A stretch of 23,786 nt of DNA from CAYFKJ01 sp964528595 (GCA_964528595.1 CAZGTM010000057.1:1-23786), one strand, 5' to 3'; positions 15,433 through 22,747 are shown, counted from the first letter of the stretch. The notes: generated by a model from the letters alone, not told the origin. Made by a program: numbers and translations.

Positions 15433-15819
15433 TTAGAATTCGCCAATCACCGCCGTCATTTTTTTCTTGAGCGTTTCGGCGTTGAAGGGTTTGACGATGT
15501 AGTTGTTCACACCCGCTTGTTTGGCGGCGATTACGTTCTCGGTCTTGCTCTCCGCCGTGACCATGATGAACGGCGTCGCCTTCAACCGCTCGTCGGCGCG
15601 CAATTCCTTGAGAAATTGCAAACCGGTCATCGGTTCCATGTTCCAGTCAGAGATGACCAAGCCAAAATCTTGCGTGCGGCACATTTGCAGCGCCATACTG
15701 CCGTCAGTCGCCTCTTCAACATTGTTGAATCCGAGCTGCTTGAGCAGATTTCGTACGATACGCAACATTGTCTTGTAGTCATCGACAATGAGAATTTTCA
15801 AATTTTTGTCGACGGCCAT
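15433..15819 (-). CDS. cheY: Chemotaxis response regulator CheY
   Basis: Single-domain receiver of 128 residues that binds the flagellar switch when phosphorylated. Conserved positions are all visible: acidic pair Asp13-Asp14, phospho-acceptor Asp58 in VISDWNMEPMTG, Thr88 in MVTAES, Tyr107 and Lys110 in YIVKPF. There is no output domain. ATG at 15819 follows a good AAGGAG. It is upstream of cheZ and preceded by a 179-bp gap containing a possible CATAAT -10 element and tandem GTTGAC repeats, so it may have its own promoter besides reading through from fliL-fliM. Confidence 0.95.
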   Translation of the reverse strand: MAVDKNLKILIVDDYKTMLRIVRNLLKQLGFNNVEEATDGSMALQMCRTQDFGLVISDWNMEPMTGLQFLKELRADERLKATPFIMVTAESKTENVIAAKQAGVNNYIVKPFNAETLKKKMTAVIGEF

Positions 15820-15951
15820 ACTTACACTCCTTCAGACCTGATTATGTTTTCCGGGCACCGCGGCTCGAAGCTGCGTTCCCGATCTTGGTTCTCATGCCCC
15901 CATGGAAGTTTGGCGTTCACTGTCAACGTCAACTCTCACGCATCTTAGACA

Positions 15952-15989
15952 TTGCGGCAAAATCCGACAATACACTCGGAACACCGCAA
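15952..15989 (-). other. Two-tier stem-loop between motE-like gene and cheY
   Basis: Nested perfect arms: outer TTGCGG/CCGCAA (15952-15957 and 15984-15989) and inner TCCGA/TCGGA (15963-15967 and 15976-15980) around an 8-nt loop, with a 5/3 internal loop. It starts 10 bp after the MotE-like stop. No U-tract follows, so it may be a processing or stability element, an attenuator or a binding site in the long motor transcript. Confidence 0.45.
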
Positions 15990-15998
15990 CTAATTCCA

Positions 15999-16625
15999 TC
16001 AACCTCCTGTTTTTGGCAACTTTTTTCGGGTTGCCAGGGTCGTCGTCAATTTCTTGGCCGCGTCGGATTGCATCGCCGCCATGACCGGCGCCATGCGTCG
16101 TTCGCTCATGCGCTCGACGACGGGAATAAGAATGTTCATATCCAGCTTTTCAAAAATCCGTGCCGCATCCTTGGGTTTCATCGTTTCGTACATTTTTACC
16201 AGTCGCCGGATTTTCCGCTCTTCCTGTTCGTCATGCTTTTTCAGCAGTTCCTGGATGGTCGCTTCGATTTTCTTGAGTTCGAGGATTTTCTCTTCGATCC
16301 GTTTTTCCGTCACCTTCAGCAAATCTTCCTGAAGCCTGATTTCATCGGACCGGGCGTCCAGTTGCTCCCGCCGCGTTTGCAGATTTTGCAGCATATCCAC
16401 TTCGGCGCGGGTAAAGAGTTGGGGTTCACCCTCAATTTCGTCATTCTCACCACGCTGGTCCCGGGGCGTCGACGACCCGCCATCCTCGTCACTATCTTGC
16501 GCCAACGCCGCTTGAAAACCCGGTCCGGTATTGTCTGCGAATTGCCATAAACCGCTTACGCGCAAGCCGAACACCAGGCCGGCGATTAGTATCATCAGGG
16601 GGAGCAGTCTTACTTTGCCGATCAT
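15999..16625 (-). CDS. MotE-like membrane-anchored coiled-coil protein
   Basis: 208-residue protein with an N-terminal hydrophobic segment (about 7-25, signal or anchor), a low-complexity acidic stretch (43-68), a long charged coiled coil (about 75-140, rich in E/K/R/L heptads), and a C-terminal MgtE-N-like helical domain containing MYETMKPKDAARIFEKLDMN and MAAMQSDAAKKL. This architecture matches MotE-family proteins, described in rhizobia as chaperones for the periplasmic motor protein MotC; other alphaproteobacteria carry it in flagellar operons. Location should be periplasmic if the N-terminus is exported. It lies 50 bp after the DUF6468-like gene in the fliL-fliM run. The function here is inferred from family and context. 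Confidence 0.8.
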   Translation of the reverse strand: MIGKVRLLPLMILIAGLVFGLRVSGLWQFADNTGPGFQAALAQDSDEDGGSSTPRDQRGENDEIEGEPQLFTRAEVDMLQNLQTRREQLDARSDEIRLQEDLLKVTEKRIEEKILELKKIEATIQELLKKHDEQEERKIRRLVKMYETMKPKDAARIFEKLDMNILIPVVERMSERRMAPVMAAMQSDAAKKLTTTLATRKKLPKTGG

Positions 16626-16675
16626 CGAGAGATCCGTTCTCTATCCTATATCCGCCGGTCCCAATCCGAACAAAA

Positions 16676-17158
16676 TTAACGCGCCTGACGTAACGCTTGC
16701 AGCAGCTGGCGCTCAGCCTCCGAATCGGGGCCCTCACCCTCTTCAGCTGCGGCGCGGGCGGCTTCGAGCGCCGCGCCGATTTCCTGCGGCTCACCCGGCG
16801 CGTCAACAGCTTCCATGCCGGCAGAGGCCGTTTGGGATTTGCGGCCACCGGCCAGTTTGTTCGCCAGCGATTCTCCGGATTCGCTGAGAAACGCCAATTC
16901 GTCGCGTAAAGCTCTGGCGGAATTGACAATCTCCTGCAATTCAGCCCCGTCTTCCTCAGCCGCCTTCTTCAAAGCGGCGATGCCCGCCTTGGCTTGTTCC
17001 GCCGCCGTGCTGAACGTTGCCACAAGCTGCTTCATCTGTTCGCCGGCGTCCCGGATGTTGCTGAGGCGGCGGTTGAGGATGAAGCAATAAAAGATAGTGG
17101 CGACCAGCAATACGGTAAGCAAACCATCCAATAGAAGCCCAGGCGGTATATTATTCAT
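16676..17158 (-). CDS. DUF6468-like membrane-anchored flagellar operon protein
   Basis: 160-residue protein without a known function. One N-terminal membrane helix (about 9-30, LDGLLTVLLVATIFYCFILN) is followed by a helical, probably coiled-coil region (31-105) with RRLSNIRDAGEQMKQLVATF and NSARALRDELAFLSESGE, and an Ala/Glu-rich C-terminal tail. The N-terminal helix plus NRRLSNIRD is the pattern I associate with DUF6468 proteins next to fliM in alphaproteobacteria; the family call is from memory. Its ATG overlaps the fliM stop by 8 bp, indicating translational coupling with the switch protein. Confidence 0.72.
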   Translation of the reverse strand: MNNIPPGLLLDGLLTVLLVATIFYCFILNRRLSNIRDAGEQMKQLVATFSTAAEQAKAGIAALKKAAEEDGAELQEIVNSARALRDELAFLSESGESLANKLAGGRKSQTASAGMEAVDAPGEPQEIGAALEAARAAAEEGEGPDSEAERQLLQALRQAR

Positions 17159-18341
17159 GTTGTTTCAAACCACTTTCCACCCGGATCGAAATCGAATTGC
17201 CGACGCGACCCATCTTTCCGGTCATCAGCGGCACGCCGCCGCAGCGCATTTCGATCTGATTGTCAGGGGTGGTGTTCAGCATCAAAGTGTTGCCGACCTC
17301 AAAGTTCATGACCTCGGAGAGCATCATGGCTTGTTCGTCCAACACCGCTTCAATGGCCACCTCGGTCGACCAGAGCTCGGTAGCCAGATGGCTTTCCCAG
17401 ATCGTGTCGCGTCCGAATTTCTCACCCATGAACTGCTGCAGCAGCAATTCGCGGATGGGTTCGAGCGTGGCGTACGGCAGCATGATTTCCAATCGTCCGC
17501 CGCGGTCTTCCATGTCGACGCGAAGTTTGATCAGGATGGCCGCGTTGGCCGGCCGCGCAACCGTGGCAAAGCGCGGATTTGTCTCAAGCCGGTCGTAGTT
17601 GAATGAAACCGGGCTCAGCGGTTCAAACGCCGCGCCCATGTCTGCCAGCACGACGGTTACCAGACGTTCCACCAAATTCCGCTCGATCGTCGTGTATGGC
17701 CGGCCTTCGATGCGCATGGCTGCGGTACCGCGCCGGCCACCGAGCAAGACGTCCACAATCGAGTAGATCATCGCCGAATCGACGACGATCAGGCCATAGT
17801 TGTCCCACTCGACGGCCCGGAACACGCTGAGAATAGCCGGCAGCGGAATGGAATTGAGATAGTCCCCGAAACGAATGGACGTGATGTTGTCCAGCGATAC
17901 TTCGACGTTGTCCGACGTGAAATTTCTCAGACTGGTCGACATCAAACGCACGAGGCGGTCGAACACCACCTCCAACATCGGCAGGCGTTCGTATGATACC
18001 AGCGCGCTGTTGATGATGGCCTTGATGCCGGAGACGTCTTCGTCGCCATCGCCGGCGGAGTCAAACCCGAGCAGGCTGTCGATCTCGTCCTGGTCCAGGA
18101 CGCGGGTCGACTGACCGCTGCCGCCATCGTCGTCGTCGGCCATGGCGGCCCATTCTTCGGCCATGGCGTCGTCACCGCCCTCGCCATCGCCGTCACCGCC
18201 CTCTGCGGCCATGGACGCTTCCCATTCGGCAGCCACAGCCTCGTCGTCGACAGCCTCGTCGCCGCCTTCGGCTTCGGCGGCCATCGAGGCCTCCCACTCC
18301 GCGGCTACGGCTTCGTCATCAATTTCTTCATCATCAGACAT
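17151..18341 (-). CDS. fliM: Flagellar motor switch protein FliM with repeat extension
   Basis: Switch component that binds CheY-P and sets rotation direction. The 396 residues (family usual about 320-350) carry an acidic N-terminal extension: DDEAVAAEWEASMAAE occurs at 8-23 and again at 32-47, with a degenerate third unit at 57-68. Trp16, Trp40 and Trp64 are exactly 24 residues apart. Only then comes the CheY-binding motif LDQDEIDSLLGFD (82-94), which sits at the extreme N-terminus in most FliM proteins. The rest is a standard FliM: middle domain with LEVVFDRLVRLMSTSLRNF and RFGDYLNSIP, and a C-terminal SpoA-type domain ending MRCGGVPLMTGKMGRVG. It follows fliL by 60 bp and overlaps the DUF6468-like gene. 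Confidence 0.95.
   Translation of the reverse strand: MSDDEEIDDEAVAAEWEASMAAEAEGGDEAVDDEAVAAEWEASMAAEGGDGDGEGGDDAMAEEWAAMADDDDGGSGQSTRVLDQDEIDSLLGFDSAGDGDEDVSGIKAIINSALVSYERLPMLEVVFDRLVRLMSTSLRNFTSDNVEVSLDNITSIRFGDYLNSIPLPAILSVFRAVEWDNYGLIVVDSAMIYSIVDVLLGGRRGTAAMRIEGRPYTTIERNLVERLVTVVLADMGAAFEPLSPVSFNYDRLETNPRFATVARPANAAILIKLRVDMEDRGGRLEIMLPYATLEPIRELLLQQFMGEKFGRDTIWESHLATELWSTEVAIEAVLDEQAMMLSEVMNFEVGNTLMLNTTPDNQIEMRCGGVPLMTGKMGRVGNSISIRVESGLKQHE
18201..18320 (-). repeat. 72-bp-period direct repeat inside fliM
   Basis: The stretches 18273-18320 and 18201-18248 encode the same 16 residues (DDEAVAAEWEASMAAE) 72 bp apart. The codons differ at several third positions (for example GAGGCCTCC versus GACGCTTCC in the reverse strand region), so the duplication is old and the protein sequence has been kept. 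Confidence 0.8.
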
Positions 18342-18401
18342 GATATGGGCCTATTGAAATCTCTGACTTACTAAGTTCCAAACCAAACGCCTGCTCTGGC
18401 T

Positions 18402-18947
18402 TTATTGAACCAACATTTCGCGAAACAAAACGTCATTCACCTTGTGCGGCTTGATCGCCGTGTTTACGCGGACGAGCAACTCTTCCTTCAAGCGGTACAA
18501 TCCGGCGGAGCCATTCAAGTCCTCGACCCGGAGTTCTCTCAAGTAAACCTGGAAATTGTCGACAACCCGAGGCAGCAGATTATCCAATTGCGCCAACATG
18601 GCTTCATTTTCGACTTCCAGTGAAACCTTAATCTTCAAATAGTTCGTCTGCTTTCCGCCGGTGTTCAGGTTAACCAGCATTTCCGGCAGGTCGTAGAACA
18701 TAACGTCGCCCGCCAGAGGTGAGGATTCTTCCGCTTCCTCCGATGTCAGGCCGCCCAGGACGGAATCCAACAGGCCCGTAAAATAAGCGCCGGCAACACC
18801 ACCGATAATCAGGAGCAGCGGCAATCCAGCGAACAGCGCGATCTTCTTGCCGCTGAACCCGCCGCCGGAACTGCCTCCGTCTTCGTCGCCGCCTTCCAGT
18901 TCGCCGTCTTCGCCTTCACCTTCGTCGTCGGCGTCTTCGTCACTCAT
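18402..18947 (-). CDS. fliL: Flagellar basal body/stator-associated protein FliL
   Basis: Single-pass inner-membrane protein that forms rings around stator units. The 181 residues have a very acidic cytoplasmic N-terminus (1-32, D/E/G), a membrane helix (about 35-58), and a periplasmic FliL domain from about residue 80 with FYDLPEMLVNLNTGGKQTNYLKIKVSLEV and the C-terminal helix LKEELLVRVNTAI...VNDVLFREMLVQ. ATG at 18947 is preceded by AAAGAGA. It starts the long minus-strand motor run and has a CtrA-like box about 90 bp upstream. Caulobacter also has fliL-fliM together as an early, CtrA-regulated pair. Confidence 0.95.
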   Translation of the reverse strand: MSDEDADDEGEGEDGELEGGDEDGGSSGGGFSGKKIALFAGLPLLLIIGGVAGAYFTGLLDSVLGGLTSEEAEESSPLAGDVMFYDLPEMLVNLNTGGKQTNYLKIKVSLEVENEAMLAQLDNLLPRVVDNFQVYLRELRVEDLNGSAGLYRLKEELLVRVNTAIKPHKVNDVLFREMLVQ

Positions 18948-19034
18948 GCAGCCACATCTCTTTCGTCAGCTGACCGGCCCCCGCGCGGGGAAGCGCGGAA
19001 TTCCGGAATTTTCCAGTCTGAATGCTAGCGCGGG

Positions 19035-19043
19035 ATGGTTAAC
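19035..19043 (-). promoter_or_regulatory. CtrA-like box upstream of fliL
   Basis: On the minus strand the sequence is GTTAACCAT, containing the complete TTAACCAT half-site described for CtrA in Caulobacter. It points toward fliL, 88 bp upstream of its ATG, and is followed after 5 bp by GCTAGCAT, similar to the GCTAN start of the alphaproteobacterial housekeeping -10 element. The distance between elements is not that of a standard promoter, so the -10 is tentative. Confidence 0.45.
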
Positions 19044-19189
19044 AAGTCGTTGAAACCAAAGGTCCTCAAGCGGTTGGCGAAACCGTCCCATAACGGCGCG
19101 AGCACGCGGGCCAGGGCGAGCATTCACCCTAGTCCCGCTATTATCGACCCGGTCATTTCCGATCCGGGCCAATCCGGCAAGTTCTACCG

Positions 19190-19210
19190 GGCAAAGGCTA
19201 CCAATTTGCC
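19190..19210. promoter_or_regulatory. Dyad GGCAAA-N9-TTTGCC, candidate enhancer site
   Basis: Perfect 6-bp arms, centred about 80 bp upstream of the -24 element and about 105 bp upstream of the predicted flgF start of transcription. This is a usual distance for a sigma-54 activator. A related CCGGCAAG lies just upstream at 19174-19181. The GGCAA/TTGCC core resembles FlbD-bound ftr elements of Caulobacter as I remember them; the assignment is inference. Confidence 0.45.
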
Positions 19211-19276
19211 GCCAAAAGAGCCACCCCTTTGGATCCGCGAATGCCGCAAATATCTGAAATATATCTATTTTTTGAA

Positions 19277-19294
19277 TTGGCACGCGATCTGCAA
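19277..19294 (+). promoter_or_regulatory. Sigma-54 promoter of flgF operon
   Basis: TTGGCACGCGATCTGCAA fits the -24/-12 consensus TTGGCACG-N4-TTGCA with one mismatch, and the invariant GG (19279-19280) and GC (19291-19292) are separated by exactly 10 bp. Transcription should start near 19304, giving a leader of about 78 nt before the flgF ATG. Rod and ring genes are sigma-54 dependent in Caulobacter, which agrees with this. Confidence 0.85.
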
Positions 19295-19381
19295 TGGAAC
19301 TGCCGCGACCGTCCGGTGCGCAGAGAAGTCCGAATACAAGGGCCGGCTGCCGGAACGGAAAACAAAACAAGGGCTGAGAAA

Positions 19382-20107
19382 ATGGAAAACACAGTATTTG
19401 TGTCGTTATCCCATCAAATGGCGTTGAAGCGTCAGATGGAGATCATCGCCAACAACATCGCCAACCAAAGTACCATGTCGTTCAAGAGCGAAAAGGCTTT
19501 GTTCGAGGAATATCTGCTGCCGACCAGCAACGGCAAGGAAGTGTCCTACGTGCAGGATTACGGCACCTTGCGCAATACCGAGGAAGGCACATTCCAGACA
19601 ACCAACAATCCTTTCGATTTCGCTATCCACGGCAAGGGATACTTCGTGCTGGAAACGCCATTTGGCAACCGCTACACGCGGAACGGCCATTTCCAACGGA
19701 ACGAGGAAAGCGAGTTGGTCACAACGGCCGGACGAAAAGTGCTGGACGATCAGGATGACATCATCGTTATCGATCCGGCGCTCGGAGAATTTTCGGTTTC
19801 CCCTGACGGCACAATCGCCACATCCGCCGGACCCATCGCCAGGTTGAAAATCGTCGAATTCGAAAATGAACAGAAAATGCGGAAGGTCGCCTCCGGCGTC
19901 TACCGCACCGACGAAAAACCCGTCGACGAAGACGAGATGAGTTCGACGATCCTCCAACACACAATCGAAGCCTCGAACGTCAAACCCATTCTGGAGATGA
20001 CAAACATGATCTACGTGCAACGGTCATATTCATCTTCACAGCGGGTATCCCAAACCGACCATGAAATCCAGCGCAAGATGATCGGCAAGCTGGGCGGCGC
20101 CGACTAG
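19382..20107 (+). CDS. flgF: Distal rod protein FlgF
   Basis: Flagellar rod protein joining proximal and distal rod. The ATG at 19382 starts the conserved MENTVFVSLSHQMALKRQME; the open frame reaches further upstream but would run across the sigma-54 promoter. The 241 residues contain the rod-family N-terminal motif IIANNIANQSTMSFKSEK, the mid-domain GKGYFVLETPFGNRYTRNG and the C-terminal YVQRSYSSSQRVSQTDHEIQRKMIG. Length is normal for the family. It is the first gene after the sigma-54 promoter and 47 bp upstream of flgG. Confidence 0.95.
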   Translation: MENTVFVSLSHQMALKRQMEIIANNIANQSTMSFKSEKALFEEYLLPTSNGKEVSYVQDYGTLRNTEEGTFQTTNNPFDFAIHGKGYFVLETPFGNRYTRNGHFQRNEESELVTTAGRKVLDDQDDIIVIDPALGEFSVSPDGTIATSAGPIARLKIVEFENEQKMRKVASGVYRTDEKPVDEDEMSSTILQHTIEASNVKPILEMTNMIYVQRSYSSSQRVSQTDHEIQRKMIGKLGGAD

Positions 20108-20154
20108 GCGCCCCGCCTGCGATCAAACAAGTAATTTAGGAAAGGAACTTAGTT

Positions 20155-20940
20155 ATGAGATCTTTGAGCATTGCAGCCACGGGCATGTTGGCCCAACAGC
20201 TGAACGTCGAGGTGATCTCGAACAACATCGCCAACATGAACACCACGTCCTACAAGCGCCAGCGTGCTGAATTTCAGGATCTGCTCTACCAGAACCTGCG
20301 CCGCGTCGGTGCTGCGTCCTCTGATGCCGGAAGCATCGTCCCCAGCGGCGTTCAGGTCGGCGTCGGCGTGAAAACCGCGTCAATCTACCGAATTACCTCG
20401 CAGGGCAACCTGAATTCAACCGAAAACCCGCTCGATCTGGCGATCGACGGCAACGGTTATTTCAGCATTGCGTTGCCCACCGGTGAAACGGCATATACCC
20501 GTGCCGGCACCTTCCAGTTGAGCCCGACCGGACAAATCGTCAACGCCGACGGTTTCGTGGTCGGACCGGGCATCAGTGTACCGCCGGCCGCCACGGACAT
20601 CACCATCAACTCCTCCGGCGAAGTCCTGGTTAAAATCGACGGCCAGGCCGCCTTGCAGAACGTCGGTCAAATTCAGATCAACACGTTCCCCAATCCGGCT
20701 GGCCTGGAGGCGATCGGCGACAATAATCTGAAGGAAACACCGGCCTCGGGTGCCGCGACCGTCGGTAACCCGACCGCCCCTGGTTTCGGCAAGATTCTTT
20801 CCGGCATGCTGGAAACTTCGAACGTCAATCCTGTGTCGGAAATCACCACGCTGATTAACGCCCAGCGCGCCTATGAAATGAACTCAAAGGTGATAACGAC
20901 ATCTGACGAAATGATGCGGTCGATCACCACCTTGAGGTAG
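20155..20940 (+). CDS. flgG: Distal rod protein FlgG
   Basis: Major component of the distal flagellar rod that passes through the P and L rings. The 261 residues match E. coli length and show ATGMLAQQLNVEVISNNIANMNTTSYKRQ at the N-terminus, the FlgG-specific DLLYQNLRRVG and GVQVGVGVKTASIYRI, the IDGNGYFSI core and the C-terminal MLETSNVNPVSEITTLINAQRAYEMNSK. ATG at 20155 has AAGGAA 7 bases upstream. It lies 47 bp after flgF, and flgA begins 9 bp after its stop. Confidence 0.97.
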   Translation: MRSLSIAATGMLAQQLNVEVISNNIANMNTTSYKRQRAEFQDLLYQNLRRVGAASSDAGSIVPSGVQVGVGVKTASIYRITSQGNLNSTENPLDLAIDGNGYFSIALPTGETAYTRAGTFQLSPTGQIVNADGFVVGPGISVPPAATDITINSSGEVLVKIDGQAALQNVGQIQINTFPNPAGLEAIGDNNLKETPASGAATVGNPTAPGFGKILSGMLETSNVNPVSEITTLINAQRAYEMNSKVITTSDEMMRSITTLR

Positions 20941-20949
20941 GAAGCAATT

Positions 20950-21915
20950 ATGAGACAGTTTGCCAATACCATAATCGCTTCCATCGCCGTAGCCGCCGTC
21001 GGCCTTGCGCTGACAACTGCGGCGGAAACCGCGGTGCGGATCAAGACAAGCGCTATCGTCGAGGGACCCACGATTACCCTGGGCGATGTGCTGGAAGGCT
21101 TGGGCGACTCCGCTACCGTGCCGGTCGCAGAATCGCCGGAGCCCGGCAAGCGCGTGATCCTCCGAGTCGCCCGCATCTCGGCGATCGCACGGAAGCACGG
21201 CGTCGAGTGGCCGAACACCTCGATCAATGCGCTGCCCGTCATCCGCGCGAGCCGAATTGTTCCTCAGCGCACGTTGGAAAGCGAAATCAAGAGGGCGCTC
21301 GCCGAAAGCGGCGTCAGCGGCAAATTCACGATTTCCCTCGCCAACAAGCGGCTGCGGATGCACGTGGCCCGATCCGAAGAAGCAACCGTATCGATTGACG
21401 ATATTCGCTTCGATGCCGAAAGTGGACGCTTCAGCGCCATGGTCAGCGCGCCGGCAAACAGCCGGAGTGCCGAGAGGACCGAAGTCAGAGGCCGGGCATT
21501 TGCCGTGATGGAAGTGCCTGTACTAAACCACCGGGTGGCGATCGGCGACAAGATCGCCAAGTCAGATATCGACTGGCTGGAAATACGGGTGGACCAGGCG
21601 CGGCGAGGTATCGTCACCGACGAGATCGAACTCGTCGGCATGGCGCCCAAGCGGTCGATCCATCCCAATCGTCCAATCCGTGCCGGTGACCTGCGCAGGC
21701 CGGTGGTCGTCGCCAAAGGCGCCACGGTGTCGATGGTCGTCGCCATCCCCGGCATGACCTTGTCGGTAATCGGCCGGGCATTGGAAAACGGCGGAAAGGG
21801 TGACGTTATCGGCATCATGAATCCGCAAACTCACACCGTCGTCGAAGGCACCGTAATCGGTCCCGGTCGCGTCGTGGTTCGTATTGCCCACAATCTCGTT
21901 ACGGCTCTCAACTAA
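20950..21915 (+). CDS. flgA: P-ring assembly chaperone FlgA
   Basis: Periplasmic chaperone for P-ring (FlgI) assembly. The 321-residue protein is longer than the enteric FlgA (about 220), as often in alphaproteobacteria. A signal peptide (about 1-25, IIASIAVAAVGLALTTAA) precedes an N-terminal extension, and the C-terminal third has the SAF-type domain: VPVLNHRVAIGDKIAKSDIDWLEIR, RSIHPNRPIRAGDLRRPVVVAKGATVSMV and the end GRVVVRIAHNLVTALN. The start is 9 bp after flgG with GGAAG as Shine-Dalgarno. It precedes flgH by 39 bp. Confidence 0.92.
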   Translation: MRQFANTIIASIAVAAVGLALTTAAETAVRIKTSAIVEGPTITLGDVLEGLGDSATVPVAESPEPGKRVILRVARISAIARKHGVEWPNTSINALPVIRASRIVPQRTLESEIKRALAESGVSGKFTISLANKRLRMHVARSEEATVSIDDIRFDAESGRFSAMVSAPANSRSAERTEVRGRAFAVMEVPVLNHRVAIGDKIAKSDIDWLEIRVDQARRGIVTDEIELVGMAPKRSIHPNRPIRAGDLRRPVVVAKGATVSMVVAIPGMTLSVIGRALENGGKGDVIGIMNPQTHTVVEGTVIGPGRVVVRIAHNLVTALN

Positions 21916-21954
21916 GCCGTCCTCACCTACGTCTCAGATTTCAAGGTTTTCGTC

Positions 21955-22722
21955 ATGAATTCAGCAGTATCACTAACCAGAAGCGCCAGTCGGCTCCTTG
22001 CAATCGCCCTCCTCGGCACGGCGCTCACCGCCTGTTCCGCCGCCGAGCGCATTTCAAGCATCGGTGCGGCGCCCATGCTGGCACCAATTCAAAACCCCGT
22101 CGCTGCGCCAGGTTACAAATCTGTCAGCATGCCGATGCCGGAGCCCGACACTCCCCTACCGATGGCAAATTCGCTGTGGCGCCCCGGTTCGCGGGCCTTC
22201 TTCAAGGATCAGCGGGCCCGCCGTGTCGGGGATATCGTAACGGTCAGCGTCAACATCGAAGATACGGCCGAAATCGACAACACCACGACCCGGACGCGAT
22301 CCAATACGGAAGACGCCGATCTGACGAACATGCTGGGTTATGAGACGAACTTGGGCAAGGTTTTGCCTCAAGGCGTGACGCCGGGCAGTCTGGTCAGCCT
22401 CGGTTCCTCCAGCAACAGCACCGGCGTCGGCGAGGTCGAACGATCGGAAACCATCAGCCTGACGGTTGCCGCCGTCGTCACCCAACTGCTGCCCAACGGC
22501 AACATGGTGATATGGGGGCATCAGGAGGTGCGCGTCAATTTCGAGGTTCGCGAACTCACGCTTGCCGGCGTCGTCCGGCCCGAGGACATTTCCTCAAGCA
22601 ACACCATCAATCACACCCAGATTGCCGAGGCACGGATAGCCTACGGCGGACGCGGCCAGCTCACGGACGTGCAGCAACCGCGTTATGGTCAACAAGTGCT
22701 GGATATATTCCTGCCCTTCTAG
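21955..22722 (+). CDS. flgH: Flagellar L-ring lipoprotein FlgH
   Basis: Outer-membrane lipoprotein forming the L-ring. The 255 residues start with a lipoprotein signal, LLGTALTAC with Cys27 as lipid-attachment residue. The family core is clear: SLWRPGSRAFFKDQRARRVGDIVTVSV, the SETISLTVAAVVTQLLPNGNMVIWGHQEVRVNFE segment and the C-terminal RIAYGGRGQLTDVQQPRYGQQVLDIFLPF. It is the last gene before a tandem terminator. The usual partner flgI is not here; it may lie beyond the right edge of the window. Confidence 0.96.
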   Translation: MNSAVSLTRSASRLLAIALLGTALTACSAAERISSIGAAPMLAPIQNPVAAPGYKSVSMPMPEPDTPLPMANSLWRPGSRAFFKDQRARRVGDIVTVSVNIEDTAEIDNTTTRTRSNTEDADLTNMLGYETNLGKVLPQGVTPGSLVSLGSSSNSTGVGEVERSETISLTVAAVVTQLLPNGNMVIWGHQEVRVNFEVRELTLAGVVRPEDISSSNTINHTQIAEARIAYGGRGQLTDVQQPRYGQQVLDIFLPF

Positions 22723-22747
22723 ACCTCATCATCGGCCCTAAAACTCA

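Larger units (their letters stand above)
18948..19381. other. Divergent fliL / flgF regulatory region
   Basis: This 434-bp region has no supported gene. It holds a CtrA-like box for fliL (19035-19043), an inverted repeat GGCAAA-N9-TTTGCC (19190-19210) and a sigma-54 promoter for flgF (19277-19294). Near fliL there is also a GC-rich palindrome CCCCGCGCGGGG at 18979-18990 and a small GGAATT-rich stretch at 18996-19013 of no clear function. Confidence 0.7.

Noticed and set aside
18979..19013. GC palindrome CCCCGCGCGGGG and GGAATT-rich repeats upstream of fliL
   Set aside because: Short, composition-driven palindromes without a U-tract or known motif; nothing supports a function.
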